A stretch of 64,000 bases of DNA, from contig NZ_JAVFVR010000016.1 in the NCBI RefSeq assembly GCF_030929595.1, positions 1 through 64,000 of the forward strand. The letters run 5' to 3'. Within the stretch, counting starts at the first letter, position 1. The number at the start of each line of letters is the position of its first letter. The notes under the pieces were generated by a model. That model did not search any database and had not been told where the DNA came from. It was given only the letters and a program-made list of their open reading frames with translations. A program made the translations under genes and the position numbers. The stretch comes from Flavobacterium sp. LHD-85. GTDB taxonomy: Bacteria; Bacteroidota; Bacteroidia; Flavobacteriales; Flavobacteriaceae. Shown here piece after piece: positions 7,336 to 15,574 of the stretch.

Positions 7336-9492
7336 TTATTTCGCAATTTGAAACTTAGGGTTCCCAACTTGCCATAAGGCAAAAGCAAACATATCGGCTT
7401 CGTCTCCAAATGTAACATCTAAATCATTTGAATGATGGCCGTTTGCATAGTTAACATGTAACAAAATTGGATTTTCTGATTTATTATAATTTTGTAGGAT
7501 TGCTGCAAACTTACCTGGTTCCCATGGTACAACTCTAGGGTCGTTGATGCCTGTTCTAATAAAAACTGCTGGATATTTTTCGCCTTTCTTTACTTTACTC
7601 TGCGAATCCATTTCTAATATATGTTTTACATCTTCTTCATTTTTTAGAGATCCAACTTCAGGTATCTGATTTGGACCATTAGGGGTAGTTTCCATTCTTA
7701 AAGTGTTTGTACAGCCTACTTCTACAAGTGCTACTTTATAAAGATCAGGACGTTCTGTGATTGCTCTTCCAATCAATACACCTCCCATACTAACTCCATT
7801 TCCAATAAGTTTCTCTTTAGAAGTAAATTTTTCTTTAATCAAATATTCAGAGCAGGCAATAAAGTCCTTCCATGTATTTGGTTTTTTTGCTTTCATTCCG
7901 TCTACATGCCATTGATTACCTTTTTCACCTCCGCCTCTTACGTGGGCAAAAGCTACAATAGTGTTCTGTTCTAATAAAGTCATTAAACTAGGACCAACAA
8001 AATACGGATATTCGCTAATTCCATAGCCACCATATCCTGTAATAAAGCAAGATGTAGAACCATCCATTTTTACGTTTTTTGGATAAATAATAGACAGTGG
8101 AACCATTACACCGTCATGACTTGGAACCTCTACTTCTTTTACAACGTGATCTTTGCTAAAGTCAGGAAAAGCACCATTAGAAGTTAATTCCGTACTTTTT
8201 TCTAGTTTGCCTGTTAAGCTATTATAATCATAATCTGTAGAAGGTGTAACCCAACCATTGTTAAATAATAACAAATCGTCAGTTTGATGTGGATTTAATG
8301 GATAACCGCCATTAGAACCCACTGGTAATGGAATTTTTTTGGTTTCTAAAGTTTTGGCGTTAACTTGAAAAATTTCCTGATTGATTCCGTCGCTCAAATT
8401 ATAATAGATAAAGTTTTTAGACTTTCTTAATCTTCGTATTACTTTGTCATTTTCTGGAACAAGGATTGTGGCATTATCAAAATTTGGTTTTTTTATACTT
8501 GTATAGGCAAGTTTATAGTTTGGCGCATTTTTGTGAGTAAGAAAAAATAGTTTGTCACCAATAATGTGACTTCCCGTTATTTCATCCTCATATTTAATTA
8601 ATGGTTTCCAATTAATTTTTGATTTTCCAAGTTCAGAAAATGGAACGTAAAAAGAAAATTCTTCATTTTTTGTAGACCCAATATTTAAAATTATATACGC
8701 ATAATCATTAGAAAAGGTAACATAAGGGAATTGTTCAGACAGAATGCCTAATTCAGGATTGTTTTCTTTTGAAGCCAGTATTTTATCTGTTTTAGAATCA
8801 GTGCCAATAATGTGCAGGAAAGATTTCATATTCTTCAAAAAATCTTCACTTGTATTATCTCTGGTAACCATTTGTGTATATGTTATGGCCTTACTATCTG
8901 GAGTAAATTCAAAAGGAAATTCGCTCCAAACAGGTGTAAGTTTATCCGAAAGGAATTTTTTCGATTCAAGATCCATAATTTGGAGATCACAAACTTCTGC
9001 ACCGTCTTGAGAGATGGTTACTGCCAATTTTTTATTGTCAGGACTAATAATAAAACTTGTAATAGTTGCCCCTTTTTTGATCGTAGTAGGATCTATCAAT
9101 AAAATTTCGGTTCCGTTTTTACCTTTGCGAAGGTACAATTTATCGATATTTTCATTTTTTTTATTTTTAGTATAATAATAAATATCTCCAACCTGCCTGA
9201 TTAAAGCGTATTGATCTCCACCCAAAGCTTGAATTTCTTTCATTCTTTTAAAAAGGTCATCACGCCCAGAAATAGTTTTTACAATAGAGTTGGTATAATC
9301 CGATTCGTCTTTGAACCATTTTTGAACCTCAGGATTGTTCATGTCTTCAAGCCATCTGTATGAGTCTGTGATTTTGGTTCCAAAATAGTCATCTACAACA
9401 GGACGTTCAGGAGTCGTAGGGTATTTGTATTGGGCTTGTGAAGCTTGACTTGTAATAAAAACTAAAAGAGCGAAAGCGGTTTTTCTGATCAT
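7336..9492 (-). CDS. Prolyl oligopeptidase family serine peptidase (S9A), exported
   Basis: At 718 residues this matches the S9A length. A signal peptide (about 1-20) is followed by the typical start YPTTPERPVVDDYFGTKITDSYRWLED. Residues of about 80-440 form the seven-bladed propeller. The C-terminal alpha/beta hydrolase carries GYGGYGISEYPYF, AHVRGGGEKGNQWH, the nucleophile Ser in GNGVSMGG (near 568), Asp in GINDPRV (near 651) and His in NGHHS (near 686). Known members cut short peptides after proline; the exported form probably works on periplasmic oligopeptides. Neighbours give no hint of a special role. Confidence 0.95.
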   Translation of the reverse strand: MIRKTAFALLVFITSQASQAQYKYPTTPERPVVDDYFGTKITDSYRWLEDMNNPEVQKWFKDESDYTNSIVKTISGRDDLFKRMKEIQALGGDQYALIRQVGDIYYYTKNKKNENIDKLYLRKGKNGTEILLIDPTTIKKGATITSFIISPDNKKLAVTISQDGAEVCDLQIMDLESKKFLSDKLTPVWSEFPFEFTPDSKAITYTQMVTRDNTSEDFLKNMKSFLHIIGTDSKTDKILASKENNPELGILSEQFPYVTFSNDYAYIILNIGSTKNEEFSFYVPFSELGKSKINWKPLIKYEDEITGSHIIGDKLFFLTHKNAPNYKLAYTSIKKPNFDNATILVPENDKVIRRLRKSKNFIYYNLSDGINQEIFQVNAKTLETKKIPLPVGSNGGYPLNPHQTDDLLLFNNGWVTPSTDYDYNSLTGKLEKSTELTSNGAFPDFSKDHVVKEVEVPSHDGVMVPLSIIYPKNVKMDGSTSCFITGYGGYGISEYPYFVGPSLMTLLEQNTIVAFAHVRGGGEKGNQWHVDGMKAKKPNTWKDFIACSEYLIKEKFTSKEKLIGNGVSMGGVLIGRAITERPDLYKVALVEVGCTNTLRMETTPNGPNQIPEVGSLKNEEDVKHILEMDSQSKVKKGEKYPAVFIRTGINDPRVVPWEPGKFAAILQNYNKSENPILLHVNYANGHHSNDLDVTFGDEADMFAFALWQVGNPKFQIAK

Positions 9493-9570
9493 TATTTTTT
9501 AAATAAATTTATAATTATTGGTTTTTTGGTTTTGGTATAAAAGACGCTATTTTAAGAAAAATGTTACAAT

Positions 9571-10407
9571 TTATTTAAGAGGTAATGTTAATTTATAAAT
9601 CTTTGTTTCCAAAATTTCTGTATCATTATCCTCGCAAAGCAAAAACTCGATTTTATTATTTTCTTTTTTATAGAAAGTCAGACCTTCAAATTTATTGGTT
9701 GAGGTAATTTTTTGAGTGAAATCTATTTTCATGGTTTTTACGTCAATTCTTCCGATGAAACTTCCTAGAATTTCTCCGTCATCGTAAGTTGATTTTGTGT
9801 CTTCGGCAGTTGAGAGGAAATAGATTTTATCGTCGACCAAAACAGCATCGGTAAAACTGGAACGAACGCCTTTTATTTTTGGAAGTTTATAATTAACCGA
9901 AATCAGAGCAAATTCTTCTCCTAGATTTTTGGCGTGAATCGTAAAAATGGTGTTTTTGTTAGAAACGCCATTTCCGCGATTGAATAAATACCAGTTTTCA
10001 CCATCAAAAATAGCACCTTCAAGATTGAAATCTTCTGGTTTAATTTCTCCAAAATTCTGCATTACGGCATACAAATCGACTAAATTGTTTTTCTGTAAAA
10101 CAGTTTTTGATTTCAAATCGAATTCAATCATTTTGTTTCGGTTTTCGGTAGAACCAGAACCAAAAACATAAAGTGTATCATTATGATGTGTGATAGACTC
10201 AAAATCGGGTTTTAAGTTTTTTGGAATATTCTGTGTTGGATTATCAATCAAAGCATGCTGATTCAATTGCTGATTTTGCATATTGTACTCGTAAAGAAAT
10301 CCGCTGTTGTCGCCAATTACATAAAGAGCATCATTATTGTAAAATAATCCCGATGCCGAACCGATTCCGATAATTTGAAATAATATTTCTAATGTGAATT
10401 TTTCCAT
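9571..10407 (-). CDS. Beta-propeller-like hypothetical protein (DUF6929-like)
   Basis: This 278-residue protein has no signal peptide. Repeating strands such as SGLFYNNDALYVIGDNSGFLYEYN, ITHHNDTLYVFGSGSTENRNKMIEFDLK and DAVLVDDKIYFLSTAEDT suggest a propeller of blade-like repeats. The pattern fits the DUF6929 group, which I recall but could not check. No catalytic motif is seen. It is monocistronic as far as can be told. Function unknown. Confidence 0.72.
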   Translation of the reverse strand: MEKFTLEILFQIIGIGSASGLFYNNDALYVIGDNSGFLYEYNMQNQQLNQHALIDNPTQNIPKNLKPDFESITHHNDTLYVFGSGSTENRNKMIEFDLKSKTVLQKNNLVDLYAVMQNFGEIKPEDFNLEGAIFDGENWYLFNRGNGVSNKNTIFTIHAKNLGEEFALISVNYKLPKIKGVRSSFTDAVLVDDKIYFLSTAEDTKSTYDDGEILGSFIGRIDVKTMKIDFTQKITSTNKFEGLTFYKKENNKIEFLLCEDNDTEILETKIYKLTLPLK

Positions 10408-10435
10408 GAATGTTGTTTTGAAAGCTTCTGCTATT

Positions 10436-10930
10436 TTATTTTTTTTGTTTTACTGATTTTGAGTTGTTAATTAACTCCATTGTTGTTTTATTTACTGCTT
10501 CACATATTTTTATTAAAGAGTTTGAAACAATACATTCTGCAACACTTATATAGACTAAATTATCGTCATCTGTCAAAATTTGATTATCCCAATCGGCTTG
10601 ACTTGAACTGTTCATTCCATAGATTAAAGATACTGGAGTTCCTTCACTATAAAGTCTGACAGTTATTTCTATAGCTCTTTTAATGATTGCTTTTTCGATA
10701 TCTTTTTGTTTCTCTGCATATTCAATTCTTGAAACACATTGGTATAGGGAACAGAATTTTACATTTTTCTTTTCAGGAATAAGACCTCTTGTTCCTTCAA
10801 TTGACTTTAAATCCTTGTAACATTTCCCATATACTTTAATTAAGGCTTTTTCAGGATTTGAGTAATTTCCATCTTGACAATAAGACTTATTTAAGAAAAG
10901 TAAAAATACAATTAGAAATATCTTTTTCAT
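10436..10930 (-). CDS. Secreted hypothetical protein
   Basis: The reading frame is open back to 11029, but I place the start at the ATG at 10930. A good signal peptide (MKKIFLIVFLLFLNKSYCQ) begins there, and the extra 33 residues overlap a structured repeat element. The mature domain of about 145 residues has several Cys (YGKCYKDLKSIEG, KFCSLYQCVSRIEY, SVAECIVSNSLIKICE). The pattern CSLYQC may form disulfides. The family is not recognised. Function unknown. Confidence 0.72.
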   Translation of the reverse strand: MKKIFLIVFLLFLNKSYCQDGNYSNPEKALIKVYGKCYKDLKSIEGTRGLIPEKKNVKFCSLYQCVSRIEYAEKQKDIEKAIIKRAIEITVRLYSEGTPVSLIYGMNSSSQADWDNQILTDDDNLVYISVAECIVSNSLIKICEAVNKTTMELINNSKSVKQKK

Positions 10931-10972
10931 TATGAATTTGAAATATTTGAATTGTTCTTTTGAAAATAAGTG

Positions 10973-11108
10973 CCTAGCCCTGATAGTAATGGAAATACTT
11001 TGAAAAGAAATTGCATTTTTTCCTGACATAAGAAAGCGACCAACGGAAGCTCTTGTTATGGCTTTGGAAAAAAGCTATTTATTGAAAAGTATTGCAATGG
11101 ATAGCAGG
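10973..11108 (+). ncRNA. Candidate structured RNA or dispersed hairpin element of Flavobacteria
   Basis: The stretch begins CCTAGCCCTGATAGTAATGG and ends GGATAGCAGG. The ends pair (CCTaGC with GCAGG). Inside, GCATTTTTTCC pairs with GGAAAAAAGC and CATAA with TTATG, giving nested hairpins. From memory, similar sequences beginning with an AGCCCTGAT-like box recur in many Flavobacteria, and it may be the Flavo-1 type RNA motif. I could not verify that name. It lies between the divergent genes at 10930 and 11156. Confidence 0.4.
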
Positions 11109-11155
11109 AATATGCTTCGTAAAAGTAGTATATTTATGATATAAAATTTGAAAAT

Positions 11156-12034
11156 ATGAAATCAATAGACCCGAAAGATTTTAAAGTTGTAGATAAAATA
11201 AAGCTCAAAGAAATTCCAACTGTTTTAAATATTAAAGCCGATGACGATGAAAAAGAAGAAAAACTAGACAAGGTTCAAGCCAAATTGAGCGATTTGCAAG
11301 ACGTAATGTATGCGCACAACAAATACAGCGTTTTGATTTGTCTTCAAGGAATGGATACTTCGGGTAAGGACAGTTTGATTCGGGAGGTTTTTAAAGAATT
11401 TAATCCGCGTGGAGTAGTGGTTCATAGTTTTAAAACTCCAACTTCAGCAGAACTGGAACATGATTATTTGTGGCGTCATTATATCGCGCTTCCAGAAAAA
11501 GGGAAATTTGCTATTTTTAATAGGACACATTACGAAAATGTTTTGGTTACGCGAGTACATCCTGAATATCTTTTGGCTGAAAACCTTCCGGATATTAATT
11601 CTGTTGATGATATTACGCCTGAATTTTGGGAAAATAGAATTGAGCAGATCAATAATTTTGAAAAGCATATTTGCCAAAACGGAACAATTGTAATGAAATT
11701 CTATTTGCACTTGAGCAAAGAAGAACAGCGCCAGCGTTTATTGCGCCGTTTGGAAGAAGAAAAACACAATTGGAAATTTTCTCCAGGTGATTTAAAAGAA
11801 CGCGGCTATTGGGATGAATATATGAAGTATTATGAAGAAGCGATCAATAAGACATCAACACCTCATGCGCCATGGTATATTGTTCCTGCAGATGATAAAG
11901 AAATGTCACGCTATATTGTAGCCAAAATTATCTGGGAAGAAATGAAAAAACACACCGATATTAAAGAACCTGAATTGGACGAGAAAACGGCTATAAATAT
12001 CGAGCTCTATAAAAAGGAACTTGGAGAGAAGTAA
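11156..12034 (+). CDS. PPK2 family polyphosphate:nucleotide phosphotransferase
   Basis: A 292-residue cytosolic enzyme. It has the PPK2 Walker A (GMDTSGKDS, 65-73), the following NPRGVVVHSFKTPTSAELEHDYLWR block, the FNRTHYENVLVTRVHPE block containing the Walker B-side residues, and the LRRLEEEKHNWKFSPGD lid. It transfers phosphate between polyphosphate and nucleotides; which direction and which nucleotides cannot be read safely. The start at 11156 gives a normal N-terminus (SIDPKDFKVVDKIKLKEI). It is transcribed alone and followed by a hairpin at 12077. Confidence 0.93.
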   Translation: MKSIDPKDFKVVDKIKLKEIPTVLNIKADDDEKEEKLDKVQAKLSDLQDVMYAHNKYSVLICLQGMDTSGKDSLIREVFKEFNPRGVVVHSFKTPTSAELEHDYLWRHYIALPEKGKFAIFNRTHYENVLVTRVHPEYLLAENLPDINSVDDITPEFWENRIEQINNFEKHICQNGTIVMKFYLHLSKEEQRQRLLRRLEEEKHNWKFSPGDLKERGYWDEYMKYYEEAINKTSTPHAPWYIVPADDKEMSRYIVAKIIWEEMKKHTDIKEPELDEKTAINIELYKKELGEK

Positions 12035-12076
12035 TTGGGCAATTGAGATAATTAGTCAATTAGATAATTTTTTTGT

Positions 12077-12109
12077 AAACCCGACAGGTTTTTAAAACCT
12101 GTCGGGTTT
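12077..12109 (+). terminator. Perfect hairpin of the CCCGACAGG family
   Basis: AAACCCGACAGGTTTT and its exact complement form a 16-bp stem around a single T, followed by ATTTTTA. It lies 43 bases past the PPK2 stop. The same hairpin family occurs at 15507, 21439, 27582 and 44369. Confidence 0.75.
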
Positions 12110-12149
12110 ATTTTTATGTCCGAAAATTTTTAAACTGCTTTTTTATATT

Positions 12150-12189
12150 CCATTGGTCAAAACAAAAACGCAGTTCGTCAAATTGATTT
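12150..12189 (+). promoter_or_regulatory. Candidate LytTR-regulator operator upstream of the sensor kinase
   Basis: Direct half-sites GTCAAA start at 12156 and 12177, exactly 21 bases apart. They sit in the frame CCATTGGTCAAAA … GTCAAATTGATTT. A near copy with the same spacing lies in the other orientation at 15458-15496. Direct repeats two helical turns apart are the usual LytTR binding form. The site is 33-40 bases before the kinase promoter, which fits activation. Confidence 0.55.
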
Positions 12190-12221
12190 CAATAACACTT
12201 ATGGTTTATGCTTCTTTGCTG

Positions 12222-12250
12222 TTTGTTTAAAAAATATAGAACTATTTTTG
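12222..12250 (+). promoter_or_regulatory. Promoter of the sensor kinase gene
   Basis: A Bacteroidota-type promoter: TTTG at 12222-12225, a 17-base spacer, then TATTTTTG (TAnnTTTG) at 12243-12250. It lies about 31 bases before the ATG at 12282. Confidence 0.6.
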
Positions 12251-12281
12251 AAGTTAAATTTTCTCAGTAAATTATATATAG

Positions 12282-13331
12282 ATGATTGCAATCAATAAAA
12301 ATAGGCATTGGATATTTTTAGTCTTTTTTTGGAGTTTGTTAGGCATCACGATTTGGGCGCAGATGATCGAAGATTACGATTTTTTGACGGCTACGATTCA
12401 GGCTATTTTAGTTTTGATTTCTTCTGCCGTTTTAGCTCATATTTTAAGTGATGTTATACTGCCCAAAGCATTAAAACAAAATAAAATGAGCTCGTTTGCC
12501 GTACAAAGCGTTGTTGTTGTGCTGCTTTTGGCATTTTGTCTGTCATTGATTTATATTGTTTTTTCTGATTCGGTTATAAGAAGGAAAGCATATCCTGAAG
12601 AAACAGATGTAGATTCTCTTCATTTTTTATGGTCGCGATTTTACGGCAACATTCCGTCTGCGATTTTAATTTGCGGCACTGCTTGCGGACTTCGGTTTTA
12701 TCAGGAACATAATGTTATCGAAAGAAATCATGCGCAATTGCAGCAGGTTCATTTAGAAGCTCAAATCAAGATTTTGCAAGATCAGATTAATCCGCATTTA
12801 ATGTTTAATGTTTTGAACCATATTCATATTCTGATGCAGAGCAATGTAAAGTTAGCTTCAGATTTATTGGTTCAGTTTTCGGATATTTTGAGGTATCAAT
12901 TGTATGAATGCAACAAAGAATATGTGCCTTTGCATCTTGAAATTAAATATTTAAAAGATTTAATTGCCGTTGAAGAAACTCGTTGGGGAAATGAATTGGA
13001 AGTAAAAAGCAAATGGAATATAGAAGACGGACAGCTTCAAATCGTACCGTTACTTTTGGTTCCTTTGATCGAAAATGCTTTTAAACATGTTTCCCGACTT
13101 CCAAATCAAAAAGGATATGTGCATTTGTCCTGCGAGCAAATAAATCATCAACTGAATTTTAAAATAGAAAACTCATATACAGAGCAATATAAAATACCTT
13201 CAAAAAATCAAGGATTAGGTTTAGAGAATGTGAAGAAAAGATTGGAAATACAATATCCTGAAAAGTACAAATTAGACATCCATAAAACCGATTCTGATTT
13301 TACAGTTGAAGTGGTTTTAGATTTAAAATAA
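12282..13331 (+). CDS. LytS-type sensor histidine kinase (His_kinase family)
   Basis: The 349-residue protein has four membrane segments (about 10-27, 36-58, 71-94, 121-138). A coiled linker (QLQQVHLEAQIKILQ) and the kinase core of the LytS/YehU group follow. The phospho-acceptor His is in QINPHLMFN (His172), the N box is IENAFKH (about 263-269) and the G box is GLGLENVKKRL. The usual PHFLFN reads PHLMFN here, a mild change. There is no sensor domain beyond the membrane part. Its partner is the LytTR regulator at 13757, 425 bases downstream across a repeat. It probably autoregulates through the operator at 12150. Confidence 0.92.
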   Translation: MIAINKNRHWIFLVFFWSLLGITIWAQMIEDYDFLTATIQAILVLISSAVLAHILSDVILPKALKQNKMSSFAVQSVVVVLLLAFCLSLIYIVFSDSVIRRKAYPEETDVDSLHFLWSRFYGNIPSAILICGTACGLRFYQEHNVIERNHAQLQQVHLEAQIKILQDQINPHLMFNVLNHIHILMQSNVKLASDLLVQFSDILRYQLYECNKEYVPLHLEIKYLKDLIAVEETRWGNELEVKSKWNIEDGQLQIVPLLLVPLIENAFKHVSRLPNQKGYVHLSCEQINHQLNFKIENSYTEQYKIPSKNQGLGLENVKKRLEIQYPEKYKLDIHKTDSDFTVEVVLDLK

Positions 13332-13333
13332 TT

Positions 13334-13688
13334 TTTTAGCCACAGATTATAAAGATTAAAAATGATTTTATTTTAGCCACTAATTGCACGAATTAGCACG
13401 AATTTTTAATCTTCAAAATCTTAACATATTGCTTTGTGCTCTTAGCATCCTTTTATAAAATTAAAACTTTGCGTAAAACCTTTGTGTTCTTTTCGTTAAA
13501 ATTTTTAGCCACTCCCGATAGCTATCGGGATAAAAGATTATAAAGATTAAAAAGGATTTTATTTTAACCGCAAATTACGCAAATTAGCACAAATTTTAAT
13601 CCGCAATGCTTTGTGATCTTTGCATCCTTTTAAAAAATTAAAACTTTGCGAACTTTGCGTAAAACCTTTGCGCTCTTTGCGGTTAAAG
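13334..13688. repeat. Two head-to-tail copies of a dispersed Flavobacterium repeat
   Basis: Copy 1 (13334-13501) and copy 2 (13502-13688) share the order: AGCCAC, GATTATAAAGATTAAAAA, an antiparallel GCACGAATTAGCAC-like block, a GCTTTGTG…TTTGCATCCTTTT block and AAAACTTTGCGTAAAACC. Copy 2 also contains the palindrome CCCGATAGCTATCGGG at 13514-13529. The block fills the 425-base gap between kinase and regulator. No gene is seen in it. Confidence 0.75.
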
Positions 13689-13756
13689 AAAAAATCTGCT
13701 AAATCTGCCCAATCTGCGAGAAACAAAAAAATACCAAACCAGAAACAAAAAAAACT

Positions 13757-14470
13757 ATGAAAATGAAATGCCTCATAATAGACGATGAACCTATAGCAAG
13801 AAATGGAATAGCAGATTTTGTTTCTAAAATTGATTTTCTAGAAGTTGCCGGTACTTGCGCTTCGGCATTAGAAGCGACTTCGTACCTTCAGGAAAAGCAA
13901 ATCGATTTGATGTTTCTGGATATCAATATGCCTTATCTTACGGGATTGGAGTTTCTGGAATCATTAGAGAACCCGCCCCTGGTGATTTTTACAACTGCTT
14001 ATTCAGAACATGCTTTAGATGGATATCGTCTTCAGGTTGTAGATTATTTATTAAAACCTATTACTTTTCAGCGTTTTTATCAAGCTTCGTTAAAAGCAAA
14101 GCAATGGCATCAAATGCTGAATTCTCCAAAACAAAGCCAATTGGATCCTTTTTTATATGTGCGTCAGGAAGATGGATTTCAGAAAATTTCTTGGATAGAT
14201 ATTTTATATATCGAAGGAATGCAAAATTATGCAAAGCTTCATTTTAAAGATAAAGTGTTGATTATTCATCAGACGATGATTTCATTAGAAGAAACACTTC
14301 CCAAAGAAATTTTCTTTCGAATCCATAAATCATTTCTCGTAAATGTTACGCATATAGATTCTATTTCTGGCGGACGACTATTTATAAAAGGACAAGAACT
14401 ACCCATTTCAAGAACACGCCGTGAGGAATTATTGAAAGAGGTAGTCTATAAAAACTTATTAAGCAGGTAG
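13757..14470 (+). CDS. LytTR family DNA-binding response regulator
   Basis: This 237-residue protein has a receiver domain (1-120): acidic pair D9/D10, phosphorylation site D55 in LDINMP, T80 and K100 (LLKP). A LytTR DNA-binding domain (about 138-235) contains YIEGMQNYAKLHFKDKVLIIHQTMISLEETLP and RIHKSFLVN. It pairs with the LytS-type kinase upstream. Its stop is 3 bases from the convergent stop of the DUF6268-like gene. Likely targets are the two shared operators at 12150 and 15458; that is inference from motif and position. Confidence 0.95.
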   Translation: MKMKCLIIDDEPIARNGIADFVSKIDFLEVAGTCASALEATSYLQEKQIDLMFLDINMPYLTGLEFLESLENPPLVIFTTAYSEHALDGYRLQVVDYLLKPITFQRFYQASLKAKQWHQMLNSPKQSQLDPFLYVRQEDGFQKISWIDILYIEGMQNYAKLHFKDKVLIIHQTMISLEETLPKEIFFRIHKSFLVNVTHIDSISGGRLFIKGQELPISRTRREELLKEVVYKNLLSR

Positions 14471-14472
14471 CT

Positions 14473-15408
14473 CTAGAATTTCCATTTCAGCGCTATTGCT
14501 CCATAAAATGTAGTGGTGAATCTTGGATCTGCAATATCTTTTTCCTTGAAAATTTCTTTAATTTTTCGGTTTGTTGTCGAAAAACTTCGAAGAAGAGTAG
14601 TTCCGCCAGTTGGTTCTAAAATCCAATGTTTTCCAAATTTCATCTGAGGTCGTAAGCCTGCAATTATTTGCTGATATCCAAGTAGTGTAGATTTATTTCC
14701 AATTTTGGTTTCAGCTGTCATTCCGCTTATTTCCGCTACTGCTTTTAAGTCAAAAGTATCAGACATTCGATAGCCAATTTCTACACCTTCCGGAAAAGCT
14801 ACTTTAAAATGCAAAGCTCCTGTAGATTCCCAGTTAAAATAAATTCCAGGAAGAACCATTGGCACACCAAAACTATTAGTTAAAACCGGTCCAGCCCCCA
14901 AAGCCAGTTTAGGATTAAATTGTTTGATAAAAAGAATTCCACCTTGAAGCAGGACATCGTCTTTATTAATTTCGACCATGTCTGTATAAACCCCTACAGA
15001 AGCCATTATTAACAGCGACCAAGAAGAAGAAATAGAACGCAAATGCTTGACTCCAACTTGCGTATTGAGCAATTCATCTGGAAATCCGCTTTGAAATGCT
15101 ACTGGAAGATCTTGAATGTTGTAGTTTCTGTTTTCCATTTTGGCATAACTGCTATTAAAAAACACCGACCAGAGTTTTGGATGATCATATTTATCCATTT
15201 TTAAAGATAGCGGAACTTCAAAAGCCAATTGCGCTCTTTTAAAATTGCTTTCGGCATTTGTTTTTGTGCTATCCATTGGTCGTACATATTTAGAAAAAGG
15301 AACGTAATCGACTTTGAATTCGCCTGAAATTCCCGATTGTGATCGTGCGGCAAGAGTAACAAGTAAAAAAATAAAAAGCTGCGATAAATAAAAGACTGTT
15401 TTGTTCAT
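14473..15408 (-). CDS. Outer-membrane beta-barrel protein (DUF6268-like)
   Basis: The 311-residue protein has a signal peptide (MNKTVFYLSQLFIFLLVTLAARSQ). Alternating-residue strands run throughout and the last residue is aromatic (GAIALKWKF), as expected for an outer-membrane barrel. It resembles the DUF6268 group. No substrate is known. It converges with the LytTR regulator gene. Its own upstream DNA carries a reverse-oriented copy of the operator found before the kinase, so it is the likely output gene of this two-component system. Confidence 0.82.
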   Translation of the reverse strand: MNKTVFYLSQLFIFLLVTLAARSQSGISGEFKVDYVPFSKYVRPMDSTKTNAESNFKRAQLAFEVPLSLKMDKYDHPKLWSVFFNSSYAKMENRNYNIQDLPVAFQSGFPDELLNTQVGVKHLRSISSSWSLLIMASVGVYTDMVEINKDDVLLQGGILFIKQFNPKLALGAGPVLTNSFGVPMVLPGIYFNWESTGALHFKVAFPEGVEIGYRMSDTFDLKAVAEISGMTAETKIGNKSTLLGYQQIIAGLRPQMKFGKHWILEPTGGTTLLRSFSTTNRKIKEIFKEKDIADPRFTTTFYGAIALKWKF

Positions 15409-15457
15409 GATTTGATTAATTTTTCTGCGAATTACCGCGTTCTAAACCAATCCCAAA

Positions 15458-15496
15458 AAATCATTTGACTACCAGCACTTTTCTTTTGACCAATGG
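15458..15496 (-). promoter_or_regulatory. Candidate LytTR-regulator operator of the DUF6268-like gene
   Basis: Read on the minus strand this is CCATTGGTCAAAA … GTCAAATGATTT. The two GTCAAA half-sites occupy 15485-15490 and 15464-15469, again 21 bases apart. It shares almost all fixed bases with 12150-12189. It ends about 50 bases before the ATG at 15408. A weak -33/-7 pair (TTTTG, 19 bases, TAATTCG) lies between, suggesting a promoter that needs an activator. Confidence 0.55.
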
Positions 15497-15506
15497 CATA
15501 AAATAA

Positions 15507-15541
15507 AAAACCCGACAGACTATTCAGACTATCGGGTTTTT
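15507..15541 (-). terminator. Terminator hairpin, CCCGACAG family
   Basis: A stem built on CCCGATAG / CTGTCGGG, read on the minus strand, with one T-G wobble and a TTTTTTATTTT tract. It lies 34 bases past the stop of the gene ending at 15575. The wobble pairs only on the minus-strand RNA, which fixes the direction. Confidence 0.75.
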
Positions 15542-15574
15542 ACCAAAAACAAAATAATAAATTAAACCTATTTT

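Noticed and set aside
10931-11029. Upstream extension of the 164-residue secreted protein
   Set aside because: The extra 33 residues precede a good signal peptide and overlap a structured repeat element.
13334-13688. A gene in the gap between kinase and regulator
   Set aside because: No frame of usual length or start signal; the two halves align as repeats.
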